Positions 1 to 10,286 of a stretch of DNA of 64,000 nt are shown here, piece by piece. Both the position numbers and the translations under genes were made by a program. The stretch's first letter is position 1. Each line of letters begins with the position of its first letter. The notes under the pieces are model-generated. The model was not told the origin of the DNA. It ran no database searches and saw nothing but the letters and a program-made list of their open reading frames with translations. The DNA comes from Rostrohypoxylon terebratum. Taxonomy: Eukaryota; Ascomycota; Sordariomycetes; Xylariales; Hypoxylaceae. Location of the stretch: contig MU385859.1 of assembly GCA_022497145.1 (NCBI GenBank), positions 742,361 through 806,360 of the forward strand, written 5' to 3'.

Positions 1-42
1 CCACTCTCAGTCGCTCCTCCGACCTGGGGAAAAAAAACTTAC

Positions 43-590
43 ATAACGATCCTCTTGCTCTCAACCACGCCCTCGCCTTCCTTCTTATCGACCTTAGCCT
101 CCCTCTCGCGTAACCGGTACAGCGTGTACATCTGCGCAACAACGCTACACGCGAGCCCCATAGCCCAAAAGCGGTACGCCTCCCTCTGCGCGCGTTTCGC
201 GCCCTGCCACTTCCTCACACCCAACGAATCGAGCACGGTCGCCGCGTCGAAGGTCAGGTACCCCGCGTACCCGAGCTGCCTGCCGACGGCCGCGTACCGG
301 AGCACGGCGTCGGGCACCGCAGCCTTGTTGTCCGCGGCGGCGGCCGCCGCCTTCAGGTGCTCCACGTTCTTGCCGAACCGCAGCAGCTTGCGCGCCAGCC
401 CGAACTGCTTCTTGATCGCCTCGTACGGCGCCACCTCCGCCGCCGTCCCGTTCGTCCGGAACAGGTACCACGCGTAGAACCGCGAGAAGTACTGCAGCGT
501 CCGCAGCACCTTGTCGCGCCCTACCGTCGTCGCCACGAACTTCAGGTAGTGCGCCACCGTGGGGTGGTATACGACGGCGTCCGCGACCAT
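43..590 (-). CDS. PEX11: Peroxisomal membrane protein Pex11 (3' part outside window)
   Basis: Peroxin 11 elongates and divides peroxisomes by inserting amphipathic helices into the membrane. The protein starts at an ATG at 590 with MVADAVVYHPTVAHYLKFVA, the usual fungal Pex11 opening (Tyr-His-Pro near residue 8), followed by the conserved GRDKVLRTLQYFSRFYAWYL stretch (about residues 24-43) and a KQFGLARKLLRFGKNVEH block. About 182 residues are visible, while fungal Pex11 is usually some 230-240 with a C-terminal hydrophobic segment that is missing here. A GTAAGT donor starts at 42 on the minus strand, just before an in-frame TAA at 39-41. The only acceptor left in the window would give a 19-nt intron, too short. 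I infer that the last exon lies left of the window. The coding region is very GC-rich compared with flanking DNA. Confidence 0.88.
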
Positions 591-2364
591 TTTGCGTTAT
601 TATTATGTTTAGGTGTTCGTGTTACGTTCGGGTGGTATCACAAGGGATGTAGAGTACCTAGATATGGAGGGAGGTATGTATGTGTGTGTGTGTGTGTGTG
701 TGTGTATGTCGATTCGAAGGTAAAGTTTCGGGATCGGCTCGCGAGGGTTTTTGCTATGCAATCCGGCAACCAGGTTGACGATCGAATAGATTAATAGCAA
801 TCGTACGGCACGCGAGCGTGGAAGACAGAAAGGTAATATGTGTGTAGAGAGGGAATCGACGCCAATCAGACGATTTAAAGAATTGAGATTGCGTAGACCA
901 AAAAGAAAGAGGAAGAAAAAGAATCACGTTTGTTTCGGAAAGTATGTCAGAAGTCTTGGACGAGAATGTGAATGTAATGTGAGTGTAGTGTCGCTGTCGT
1001 ACAGGAGGCGGGGAGTAACCCTATTAACGACCGCTCGTTCAACTTGGAACTTTCCTACAGCCGACGGGATTGCATGGATGGTAAGATGGGTGAAGTGACG
1101 GAATAAATCTGGGGGAAAGAATTGGAGAATTGGGTAATGCCTAGGTGGACTAGATGGACTAGATGAATTTAGCGTTGCACATGCCGAGGTCCACCGAGCA
1201 TCTGAGAGAAAGGGCGAACCGAACTGCGCCGGCAATTTTCACCAACATTTTTTTGCCGGACGTAATTCCCTAAATCGATTCCGTTTCGTCCATCTTGGCT
1301 GTAATTGGGATTCATAATTGGCTGGGTTTCACTCGAAACGGACTAAGTCGTGCGTTACCCGAGATTGATATGACTGGATATGACTGGATTAGGGCCATTA
1401 CTGCATAACATGACGTGATGCAGAAATCCAAACGGAAATCGAAACCGAGGACGGTTTTAAACTCCGACCATCGCACATTATCAAGGTCATCATCTTCTAA
1501 CGTGTACACACATTGAAACAGATTCAATATACACACCAGACTTCACATAAGTTATAAAATGGTTAATATAGACATACAGTATTCATACCATATACTAAAT
1601 ATACTATTTAAAGTCCAGATTATTGGGCATTTTTCTATCAAATCATCATCGTACAAATATAATCATAGATTACCCCCAGGTTGTGATGCAATATAGCAAT
1701 ATACACGGAATCTAAAGATTTACCCCAGTTTCATGCTTCCAACAGATGGACTAGCAGCACTTAGGCCTAGCCTTATAGCCATTACATACGTAAGTAATTA
1801 GCTACTTGGCATCCCCTTATCATTAAGATAAGGTCTGTCCAAAATGCAAATCACAAGTACGAAACTTGGGGTATGGCGGTGTGGTTATTTATGGTGAGGA
1901 AGGGCTTGTGAGAAGCTCGTGTTACTTTGCCGACCTAGAAACTCCTCTATAAGACGCCTATGAGATGCGACTGATTTCGCGAGAAACCCCCAGCATTACC
2001 AGAAATGCCTAGTCGTAGTGGCAGACGCAGACGCGGTAGACGCGGGAGAAAGCAAACCAGCTAATAAATCTAGCCTACCTTGGGTAGAGGTCGCCGTCGA
2101 CCCTATGCATTCCAATGAAACGAGAGACGATGAAATCCGAGCCTCGAAGCTCAGGTCCAGAAGAATTCCCCCAAATAGGAAATGCGTCACAAGCATAATT
2201 ATGCTCGCAAAAAGGATCCATCGGAAGCGAAATGCGGCCCATCAGACTCGTCCCTTCATGCTGCGTCCCAACAGATTACCTTCGCAGTGGTGACCATAAA
2301 CGGTCGGCGAGGCCCTTAGTTGTAGGATGGATTCCATCCCACCTCGGTCGAATCTCGCGCCTGA
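591..2364. other. Gene-free interval between PEX11 and the PRPP synthetase
   Basis: About 1.8 kb with only short open frames on both strands and no recognisable domain. It holds the PEX11 promoter at the left (including the TG microsatellite) and the 3' flank of the PRPP synthetase at the right. I see no tRNA or convincing small gene. Confidence 0.6.
681..705. repeat. (TG)n dinucleotide microsatellite
   Basis: About twelve uninterrupted TG units lie roughly 90 bp upstream of the PEX11 start codon, so probably in its promoter or 5' UTR. Simple slippage repeat. Confidence 0.95.
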
Positions 2365-3960
2365 TCAGTCATACTGAAATAGAACGCTAATAGATTCGCC
2401 GTGATGGATGCGGCGGATAGCTTCGGCGAATATCGGTGCAACGTCCAATACTTCGAGTTTGGGGCACAACTTCTTGTGTTCGTCTTGGGGAACCGAATTG
2501 GTTACGATAACCTTATCTAGGGCTGAAGCGTTGATTCGGGCGATGGCGTCACCACTTAGTACACCATGAGTAAGGAGAGCGTATACAGCTGTTGCTCCCT
2601 CTTTTCGCACTAGCTTCGCAGCGCGGGTAATAGTATTGGCGGTATCGGCCAGATCGTCAACTATAACACAGACTCGGTTGGCAACGTTGCCTACCAGCAT
2701 CATCGTTGCGTTTTGTCGATCCGTTATTCGCGTTGGTCGTCGTTCCTAATAGGGTCAAATGAGTTTGAAGACACATACAAAACACAATCATCTTACCTTA
2801 TGGATGAGGGCAAAGTCCATGCCCAAGCTATCCGCAATTGCAGTGGCCCGCTTTGCGCCACCGGCATCTGGACTCACAATCACGGCCTCCTTGTAGTCGG
2901 GAATATTTTGCTGGATATATCGCTTCAGCAAAGGACGGCCGTACAGGTTGTCCATCGGGATGTCGAAGAATCCCTGGTACTGAGGATCGTGCAGATCCAG
3001 AGCCACGACGCTGCATCTATTGTTAGCTAATATCCTCGCAAATGCCCAGCTTTTAAGAAGAGCTAAGGCAATGGGGGTTAAGATGGAGGCCCAACACAAG
3101 GACAGTGAATCAATCCTTAAGCTAGGGACACATACTGGTCAGCACCGGCACAGGTCAGGAGATCTGCCACCAGAGTTCCAGCCTGCGCAACCCATCTCTT
3201 ATATCCCGGTTTAGCTTGGAAGGTCGAGATAAGCCCGGGATTCTCGTAGTCGTGGGTGGTATAGCTTCCGGCACGGGAGTGGGTCTGGTAGATAGCCGAA
3301 TGACCGTCGCCGTTAACACTTCCATTTGTGCTTCCATTAGTATTCCCATTGGCATTGGCATGCCCATTGTTGTTGATGTAGTTCTCGCTATTGGTGCGCT
3401 GAAGGCCGTTTACACTCCCATTTCCATTAGTAAGGGAGGCCTTGCTCATCGCCCTAGAGAGATCTGTTTCTCTGTTGAAACTGGCACTCTTGATGATACC
3501 AGGACCAGGTGTCGCCGGGACACTCTCGAATGTGTACTTGTCCTTGGGAACCTCGGTCGGGGGTTTCGACAGTGGCGCTCCAATCTTGTTGTACGGCAAA
3601 TCCGGTTGTCGAGAGTAAGGGAATAATGGGAGCACGGCTGTGACACGTTTGGCCGAGCCCGTTTTGCAGGCGGATATCACTATTTTCTCTCGTCAGATCT
3701 GGTGCACTATGGGCTAGAAAACTTTTTTAGTGATACATACTGATGCAAAGCTCTATTAGGTGATCGTTTATGGAACCACCTCCGGATTGGATGATGAAAA
3801 CATCCTTGCCTCGTACCGAGTCTTGGATTTCGCAACGGGTCTCCCCGACAGAAAATTTGCTCAATATGCGGTTCCCGCTTGGGATACCGAGCATGTTGCA
3901 TACGGACTCTGAGAGGGAGGGGTGAGAGTTTCCCGAGAGAATGACAATGTTCCTGACCAT
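2365..3960 (-). CDS. Ribose-phosphate pyrophosphokinase with large Asn/Gly-rich insertion
   Basis: Makes PRPP from ribose 5-phosphate and ATP for purine, pyrimidine, His and Trp synthesis; cytosolic. Four exons on the minus strand, 3960-3741, 3679-3136, 3010-2797 and 2745-2365, give 452 aa. N-terminal signatures are [14 protein letters not shown] and the [10 protein letters not shown] segment; the second exon starts with [20 protein letters not shown] and PYSRQPD. The acceptor at 3011 restores the [14 protein letters not shown] motif and the PRPP loop [13 protein letters not shown] follows. Between PYNKIGAPL and the [10 protein letters not shown] segment lies an insertion of roughly 110 residues rich in Asn, Gly and Ser that ordinary PRPP synthetases of about 320 aa lack. 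Some yeast subunits (Prs1, Prs5) carry comparable non-homologous regions, so this is probably a regulatory-type subunit. I did not decide which Prs paralogue it is. Confidence 0.93.
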
Positions 3961-4090
3961 CTTGACGATCTGCTTGCAGGAATTAAAGGCCGCGTCGAAA
4001 GGGTATGCTGTTCTATGAACTACCTGCTAGGTATGTATGTATGTAGGCAAACACAACTAGCTTGACGGGAATTGTGGGCAAGTAATGTAG

Positions 4091-4117
4091 CTTGTTGACT
4101 TTGTTGACCTTGTTGAC
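4091..4117. repeat. 3 x 9-bp direct repeat (YTTGTTGAC)
   Basis: Three adjacent 9-bp units, cttgttgac, tttgttgac and cttgttgac, about 130 bp upstream of the PRPP synthetase start codon. Could be slippage or clustered binding sites; function not shown. Confidence 0.9.
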
Positions 4118-4907
4118 GTATGGACCTGGGTAAGGCAGTGAGTGAATGAATGTGATTATCAACAATGATTTCTTGACTTCCAAGATTTTTTTGTCGTTGC
4201 TGCAGCAGAGAGGATTCCTATTTGCTCCGATTGCGGTAGGCGAAATATACCGACGTCAGTATGTCGAACTGCACTGTGGTAAAGCTTTTTACAGCTTCTA
4301 AACCAGGGGGATGATCAGGTCACAAGACCAAAGAAAGCGAGACGAGGACTGGTCTCAAGCTGAAGCAGATGTTAAGACAGCTACTCAAAAGAGACCTTGG
4401 TGCTAAATCCTAGAGAAGGTCCATTTTGAAGGACTGACAGTTAACGAGATATTTGTTGGAAAATTGTGCGCGATTGTAAAATCTTCAGAGTTTGGTTGTA
4501 ACTTGCTGGCTGCACGACAGGGAGAAGAAAGATTAAAGAAGATTGGAGGGACTTGAACTTTTCCTTCCAATTGAACCGCGGGGCCCTTCACCTGTGGTCC
4601 TGTGGCACCTTAGCGACCTTAGCACCTGCAAGAAGAAAAAAAATTCTGCCGGGTTAAGTAAGTTTACGGTTAAGGTTACGCAAAATGGACCTCACTGGAC
4701 CTTCAGCGAGGATTGTTAGCGACTATTAGCGACGTGAGTGGATGCCTAGGTGGTTTCGGTGGTATCGGTGGCAATCGCCGCAAGCTAAAAACGTCAAGGA
4801 CCACAGTGACCACCAAAGTGCAACCAAGCAGCCAAGTGGAGCAATGCGCTGCACCTGCTGCAACCGCAACTTGTAACCACTAAGCGTTGACTTTGTGAGC
4901 CTCTGAC

Positions 4908-4940
4908 CCAAGAAAGATCCAAGAAAGATCCAAGAACGAC
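4908..4940. repeat. 3 x 11-bp direct repeat (CCAAGAAAGAT)
   Basis: Three consecutive 11-bp units, the last one diverged (ccaagaacgac). Located in the divergent region between the PRPP synthetase and the DNA glycosylase. Confidence 0.9.
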
Positions 4941-5094
4941 CCTTGATTATGTCTCATAGGCCTGTGACCGGTCGTAGTTTCAGTGGGGGTAGTTACCGCC
5001 ATCTCCTCTACTGCACAGTATATAAGGAAGGGGCGTGATTGGCCAAATACCTCCTAAATTTGCCGACTTCACACGAGTGACGATACGAAGTACA

Positions 5095-5118
5095 TACGGG
5101 AGTACGGGAGTACGGGAG
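5095..5118. repeat. 3 x 8-bp direct repeat (TACGGGAG)
   Basis: Three perfect 8-bp units about 540 bp upstream of the DNA glycosylase gene. Confidence 0.92.
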
Positions 5119-5659
5119 TACATGCTTTCTCTTTGTCTCCAAAATCCACATGCATCAAATGCAGTGCTTACCCACTTTTCTCATTTCTGACCTTTTTTCG
5201 ACGCATCGTCATTGGAGCTAAAAGCACAGAATGGATTCTTTGTCACCATAAGCCGACGATTCTCTCCCTGTCAGAAATCTATTAAGAATATTGCAGGTGT
5301 TTTGTTGAATTGCGATATTACTATTGGTTTCATTTGAGAGTTTTACTCATTCCCCGTAAGGCTCTCAAAGCCTTAAGGATGGAGACAAATATTGAACACG
5401 GGCATTCATGAGATCCGAGTGCCAGAAATATAAGGCTCCCGGATCTGATTGAGTCAGACGGCCTCTGCTGTTACACCATGCACGGTCCGTGAAGCTGCGG
5501 CACGTAATGTACATTAGGTAGACATTTGTTGTATTTGCTTTTTAAAATATCATATGTCATCACTTGCAACACTCGATTCAAATTTACCTACGTATGATTT
5601 CCTGGGGAAATCCATCAATTACATAACTAGTAATCAAATTTCGCTTACAAACCCTCACA

Positions 5660-6930
5660 ATGCCTGAGATTGCTGAAGGTGAGTGACACCCCTATCTTAT
5701 TTCAGAAACATGAGAATCTGACAATCCATAGTCGCTCGTGTTGTCCATTTCCTACGCCAGCATCTAGTAGGAAAGACCATCAAAAGGGTACTAGCCCCAG
5801 ATGACAACAGTATCTTTGGCAAGGTCGGGACGAGTGGCCCTGCGTTCGAGAAGGCTCTCACCGGGAAGAAAGTCGTAGATATCGGAAGTCAGGGAAAATA
5901 TTTTTGGATGGTATTCTCAGCACCACCTCACACTGTTCTGCATCTGGGCATGACGGGCTGGGTTGAGATTCGAGGCACACAGACGGGTTACTCACGCTAT
6001 GTCGAGAGGACGAAAAGTCATACGGAGGAATGGCCACCCAAATTCTGGAAATTCCAGATCGAGACAGATAGTGACCCTACGGTTGAGGTTGCCTACACGG
6101 ATGCCAGGCGGTTTGGTCGCATACGTTTAGTCGATTGTCCTGGAAGTGAAATCAGAAAGCATTCGCCTCTAGTTGAGAATGGTCCGGATCCTGTTGTTGA
6201 TAAAGACATATTCACCGAGGACTTCTTGCGACAGAAGATGAAGAGTAGACATGTCCCCATCAAGGCTTTGTTGCTGGACCAAGCAACAATCAGTGGGATT
6301 GGAAATTGGGTTGGCGATGAGGTTTTATACCAAGCCAAACTTCATCCGGAGCAATATTGCGACGATTTCGGTGATGCAGACGTTGCTGCCCTTTACAAAG
6401 CTATCCGATATGTATGTGACACTGCAGTTGAAAAGTTGGGAGATTCAGATCAATTTCCCGAAGACTGGCTATTCATGCACCGATGGGGTAAAGGCAAGAA
6501 AGACTCCCCGACAGCCCTTCCAAACGGTGAAAAGATTATCCATATCACTGTCGGCGGACGAACGAGCTGCGTGGTCCCCAGCATCCAGAAAAAGAAAAGT
6601 CGCATGATTGCAGACAACACCAAGAAGGAATCCACACCGCCAGAGGAGGAAGAAGAGACCGAGAGCCGTTTCTTCAACACTAAGAGTAAGGGCAAGGGTA
6701 AAAACAAGAAACAGGAGAACGACGACGTTGAAATGGAAGAACGCCCGAATAAGAAGGCTAAAACTGTGAAGTCAAAACCCGCCAAACAGGAGGAGGAAGA
6801 GGAAAAGCCGAAACCTGCTCCGAAAACGCCACGAAAGTCCAATAGACAGAAGAAAGAGGAGAAGCCAATTGAGCCTTCGCTGGAGCTTGGAAGGAGACGG
6901 TCAAGCAGACTTAGCCGTGCGGTAGCGTAG
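5660..6930 (+). CDS. Formamidopyrimidine-DNA glycosylase (Fpg/Nei family), fungal type
   Basis: Base-excision repair enzyme removing oxidised purines, with AP-lyase activity. A 19-nt first exon (5660-5678) ends inside the conserved MPEIAEV start and joins exon 2 (5732-6930), giving 405 aa. After Met removal, Pro2 is the expected Schiff-base nucleophile and Glu3 its partner; Lys62 in GSQGKYF matches the conserved DNA-binding lysine near position 57 of bacterial Fpg, and LHLGMTG follows. The helix-two-turn-helix signature GIGNWVGDEVLYQAKLHPEQ is clear. No C-terminal zinc-finger cysteines are visible; instead there is a GGRTSCVVPSIQKKK segment, as expected for plant/fungal zincless Fpg. The last ~130 residues are a highly charged Lys/Glu tail with several nuclear-localisation-like clusters, suggesting nuclear targeting. 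Confidence 0.93.
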
Positions 6931-7442
6931 GCTTGTTACCTAGGGTCTACGAACATGTATTAGGTATATAACTCAAAATGGTCTGGAGTCGTTAAATACT
7001 ATCAATACCAAAGCCTACATATTGGCAACCCACAGACAATTCCTAAATCTTGAGTTCAGATAACAGCAGCCGTTGGGATGACTTTCATCCCATATCACTT
7101 CATGTAACACGCACCTCATCAGGCTTTTGTCTAACAAACCTAGCCTCGTAGCTCAACGCACTCTATCGAATGCCCATTTAAATCAAAAATCGCTTTTCGG
7201 AGCAGAGCCATTCATTTTCTGTTCATACATCATAAAGGTATTGAACGCCGCTCCAGCAATAGCAGCCCACTGCGTATAGAAAACAGGACGCTGGGAAAGG
7301 AATTTGCCATCCGAGGTTTTGTAAGACCGACAACTCCATCCGCTGTACTCCCCGCCCTGCACCCCAAAGCAAATCATTCCTGTCATTTTCATATTATAAA
7401 CAGTCGTACGCGCCGCTATACCTGCGTGTAGGTCGATATGCA
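6931..7442. other. 3' flanks of two convergent genes
   Basis: About 500 bp between the DNA glycosylase and the convergent Ser-rich protein gene. An open minus-strand frame of about 86 codons (7183-7443) starts in the TGATG overlap with the stop of the Ser-rich protein. It matches nothing I recognise and lies in the probable 3' UTR, so it is not called as a gene. Confidence 0.5.
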
Positions 7443-9587
7443 TCACTCGATGCTCATGCGCATCAGGCCGTCGTTAGTATCAACCATACCCTGAAAGCCC
7501 ACTCGACCCTTGGCCCCGTTGATAGGCCTTCCGTTTCCGCCGGAGCTCCCGTTTTCGCTTGGAGTACCCGGTGCTTTGTCCCCGCCGTGATTACTTCCTG
7601 GTCGCGAACCCCACGGCATATCGCGTTGCAGGGGACTTTGTGTGATTGGAGAGTTGTGGACGCTGTTCATTCCGGGGCTTACGGCTCTTCTCTTGAAACT
7701 GTGTGGGTCGAAATCGTCATCTCTTCGTCGCTTGTTGTTGATACGACGAGTGATCTCCGCCGCGGTTGGCGGCACGCTTCCACTTTGTGACTGTGGTGCT
7801 GAAGCGGGCTGTGGGGTATCCGATTTTTGGCCCTCACTTCCGGGGCCACCCATCAATCCAATGCCAGAGCCAAGGTTGAATGGATTCACGTTACTGGATC
7901 CTGCAGACAACGAAGGCGAATCCATGTTAATATCTTCGCTCATTCCAGATGAGGACCCTCTAGGCATGAAGTATGAAGGTGGAGGAGTGACTCGGTTTCC
8001 ACCGACACTACCTGTTTCGGAAAATGTCTCGAAGAAGTTCTTCTTCAAGTTCTTCATTGCTTGCTGCTTGAAGTTACTTGATAGTGCCGAGTCTGTCATC
8101 ATGTCATCTTCGGGAATATCGTCAAGAGACTCTTGTGTAGTATTCATATTGGGGGACGATTGCGCCGTTGATAAGTTCGGGATATCTAGGGACGGGGTTT
8201 GGCCGGGTGGTATACGCGGCTCAAGATCCATGTCGCTTTCTCGAACCTGGCGAATGACCTCTGCTTCTCGGCGAACCTCCGAATCTATGGGAGTACTTTC
8301 CTCTGCGAGAGCAGCACGAATACGCGCGAAACCCTTCGTCTTTGGCTGAGAGAAGTGTTTAATAAGTATTACTTGGTACGCAAGAGCGGGAAGACTTACT
8401 AGTAAACTACCCCTTCTCGTGACAGCCCGCTTGACGACACCTCTGGAGCCATCTCTTGACAGCACTTCTCCGGCATCCACAGATTTGTCTTCATTCTCGC
8501 TACCTGAAATGTGCAGCTGATTGGCGGCCCAGCTGATGCTTTCCCTACGTGCATGAGGGATAGGGATATCCCTAATCTCCTTAACAACATTATTGGGTGG
8601 CGACTTGGAGAATGCGGCCGAACCAGCAGGGCTAAAACCTAACCCTATAGGGCCGCGCAGTCTCTTCTTCGGGTGTTTGCGGGGCCGTGTTCGGAAGCTC
8701 TGAAGGCTGTTGATAGCAGACGATGATCCTGGCATCCACGGGACAACGTTACTACTCATACCCGGCGTCGAGTGACCAAGTGGCTGGCTGTTCTTAGAAA
8801 CCTGCGGTGTAGAATAGATGGCATCTTCCATCTCCTCGTCCATGAAGTCATCGTCGCCAGAGCTCGAGGAAGAATCCGAAGCTAGCGGATTAGTACTCCC
8901 TACCGAACTGGAAATGTTCATACGTTCTTGATTACCCATCATGGACCACAAGGAATTGACAGACTGCTCTTGGCCAAATTCACCATTACCTCGACCGGGA
9001 ATATTCATGGCGCGTCCTCCAATGGTAGGGGATGAGTCGGGCGATGACTGTTCGGCGAGGGTGGAGTGGTGTAGGCTGGTAGCTGCTCTGGAGAAATCTA
9101 GTCCGCGGGATCGTCTAGGGAGAATGTTGGTTGGGGATGCATAAATTTGGGAATGGTCCAGTTTCGGTGAAAGAGGGGCGAGTTTGACCTGGTTAGGCGT
9201 CTGCGATGGGGACACGGAATCGCACTGTGACATCTGAAGCGATAAACCGCGCATAGGAAATTCGGGTCGACGAGGGGTGACGGGAGTCGGGGCAATGGCT
9301 GGCATATCTTGCATCTTATCCTTACTGAGGTTGAGAGGTGTGAGAGAACTATCGGTATCGTCCTTTGATGTTCGTCGTGAAGCTTCGAGAATGTGGAGAG
9401 AAGGAGACAACTGTGTGCCACCTCCGTCCGATAAACTCCTAGTCTTTGAGAGGGGCGTCCTCTCGATCATCCCAAATATGGCACCACTATTACCGTGACC
9501 GTGACCGTGACCTTGGCCCTTCATATCTTCGTCCATCACTACCTCTTCATCATAATTGCCTGAAGCCATCCGAAGTTGCCTATCCAT
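7443..9587 (-). CDS. Conserved fungal Ser/Pro-rich, probably nuclear protein
   Basis: No enzyme domain is recognised. Exons 9587-8400 and 8345-7443 give 696 aa from an ATG at 9587 (MDRQLRMASGNYDEE); a second in-frame ATG at 9569 is also possible. The protein is mostly disordered with a His-Gly run near the N-terminus. It has basic clusters (RPRKHPKKRLRGPIGLG and NNKRRRDDDF) that look like nuclear signals. An ordered-looking core, RRGSLL then PKTKGFARIRAALAEE and SEVRREAEVIRQVRE, spans the splice junction. The 54-nt intron is a multiple of three and has no stop, so the frame stays open through it; GTAAGT/CTCAG signals and the continuity of the core favour splicing. Many SP/TP sites suggest phosphoregulation. 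Possibly a cell-cycle or transcription co-regulator, but that is only a guess. Confidence 0.8.
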   Translation of the reverse strand: MDRQLRMASGNYDEEVVMDEDMKGQGHGHGHGNSGAIFGMIERTPLSKTRSLSDGGGTQLSPSLHILEASRRTSKDDTDSSLTPLNLSKDKMQDMPAIAPTPVTPRRPEFPMRGLSLQMSQCDSVSPSQTPNQVKLAPLSPKLDHSQIYASPTNILPRRSRGLDFSRAATSLHHSTLAEQSSPDSSPTIGGRAMNIPGRGNGEFGQEQSVNSLWSMMGNQERMNISSSVGSTNPLASDSSSSSGDDDFMDEEMEDAIYSTPQVSKNSQPLGHSTPGMSSNVVPWMPGSSSAINSLQSFRTRPRKHPKKRLRGPIGLGFSPAGSAAFSKSPPNNVVKEIRDIPIPHARRESISWAANQLHISGSENEDKSVDAGEVLSRDGSRGVVKRAVTRRGSLLVSLPALAYQVILIKHFSQPKTKGFARIRAALAEESTPIDSEVRREAEVIRQVRESDMDLEPRIPPGQTPSLDIPNLSTAQSSPNMNTTQESLDDIPEDDMMTDSALSSNFKQQAMKNLKKNFFETFSETGSVGGNRVTPPPSYFMPRGSSSGMSEDINMDSPSLSAGSSNVNPFNLGSGIGLMGGPGSEGQKSDTPQPASAPQSQSGSVPPTAAEITRRINNKRRRDDDFDPHSFKRRAVSPGMNSVHNSPITQSPLQRDMPWGSRPGSNHGGDKAPGTPSENGSSGGNGRPINGAKGRVGFQGMVDTNDGLMRMSIE

Positions 9588-10286
9588 ATGCACACGGGTT
9601 GGAAATCCTGTTTTTTTTTGGAGTTTATTGCGGCTATCGTCTCGTGAATTGGATGGTTGGACGTCCGGTGCTAAGGACCGGCACTTCTGACGTAGACTAG
9701 GAGATTGGACTGTCTTATGGGCCGCATCGATGCAGACAAAGGGTAGGGCAACGCTAATGATGCGAGCGCAGATCAATGGTACCGAGTCAGATAAAATAAT
9801 AGAAGCTTAAGTCAGGGTAAAGAATTAGGGATCGACGTTGAAGTTGTGACGTCGCGTCATATTACGGTAAACGCGGCCGCGGATTTGGGATGGGATAACT
9901 GGGATAACGGCCGAATCTTATCGATAGATCATCGCTTAGTTATGTAAGTGATGTACCCACACCGTATCCACACCAACCACGCATGAGTTCAGACTCCACG
10001 CAGCCACGGCAGCTTCCGGAAATGCTAGCAGCCAATCATTCTTCTCCATGCAGACGCTTTCTAAAAATAGTGGGCTCTCAAGTCCGACGCTAGCATCCAT
10101 GGATCCTTCTACTAATAATTAGCGAGAGGGGACGAGGGCGCTTACAATCGACGCCCCTATTCTAGCGGTAAGCTTTAATAGTCTTTAGAGTTTGGATAAA
10201 CGGTTGAATTATTCCATTTATTCCTCGCTATTTACATTTTTACTCTCATCTCAAATAATACACAAATAACAAACAAATCCCCTATT
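9588..10286. other. Promoter of the Ser-rich protein / 3' flank of the lyase
   Basis: About 700 bp between two minus-strand genes. The frame of the Ser-rich protein stays open upstream to about 9776 without an ATG, and a T-rich stretch followed by CAG lies just before the chosen start. A 5' UTR intron is therefore possible. Nothing else is seen. Confidence 0.5.

Larger units (their letters stand above)
3961..5659. other. Divergent intergenic region with several short tandem repeats
   Basis: About 1.7 kb between two divergently transcribed genes (PRPP synthetase leftwards, DNA glycosylase rightwards), so it carries both promoters. No coding region is recognisable. It is unusually rich in three-copy short direct repeats, listed separately. 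Confidence 0.6.

Noticed and set aside
55..477. Plus-strand open frame of 140 codons opposite PEX11
   Set aside because: It is a shadow of the GC-rich PEX11 coding strand; the minus strand encodes the recognisable protein.
7183..7443. Minus-strand frame directly overlapping the stop of the Ser-rich protein gene
   Set aside because: Lies in the likely 3' UTR, no recognisable sequence, and eukaryotic genes do not normally use stop-start overlap.
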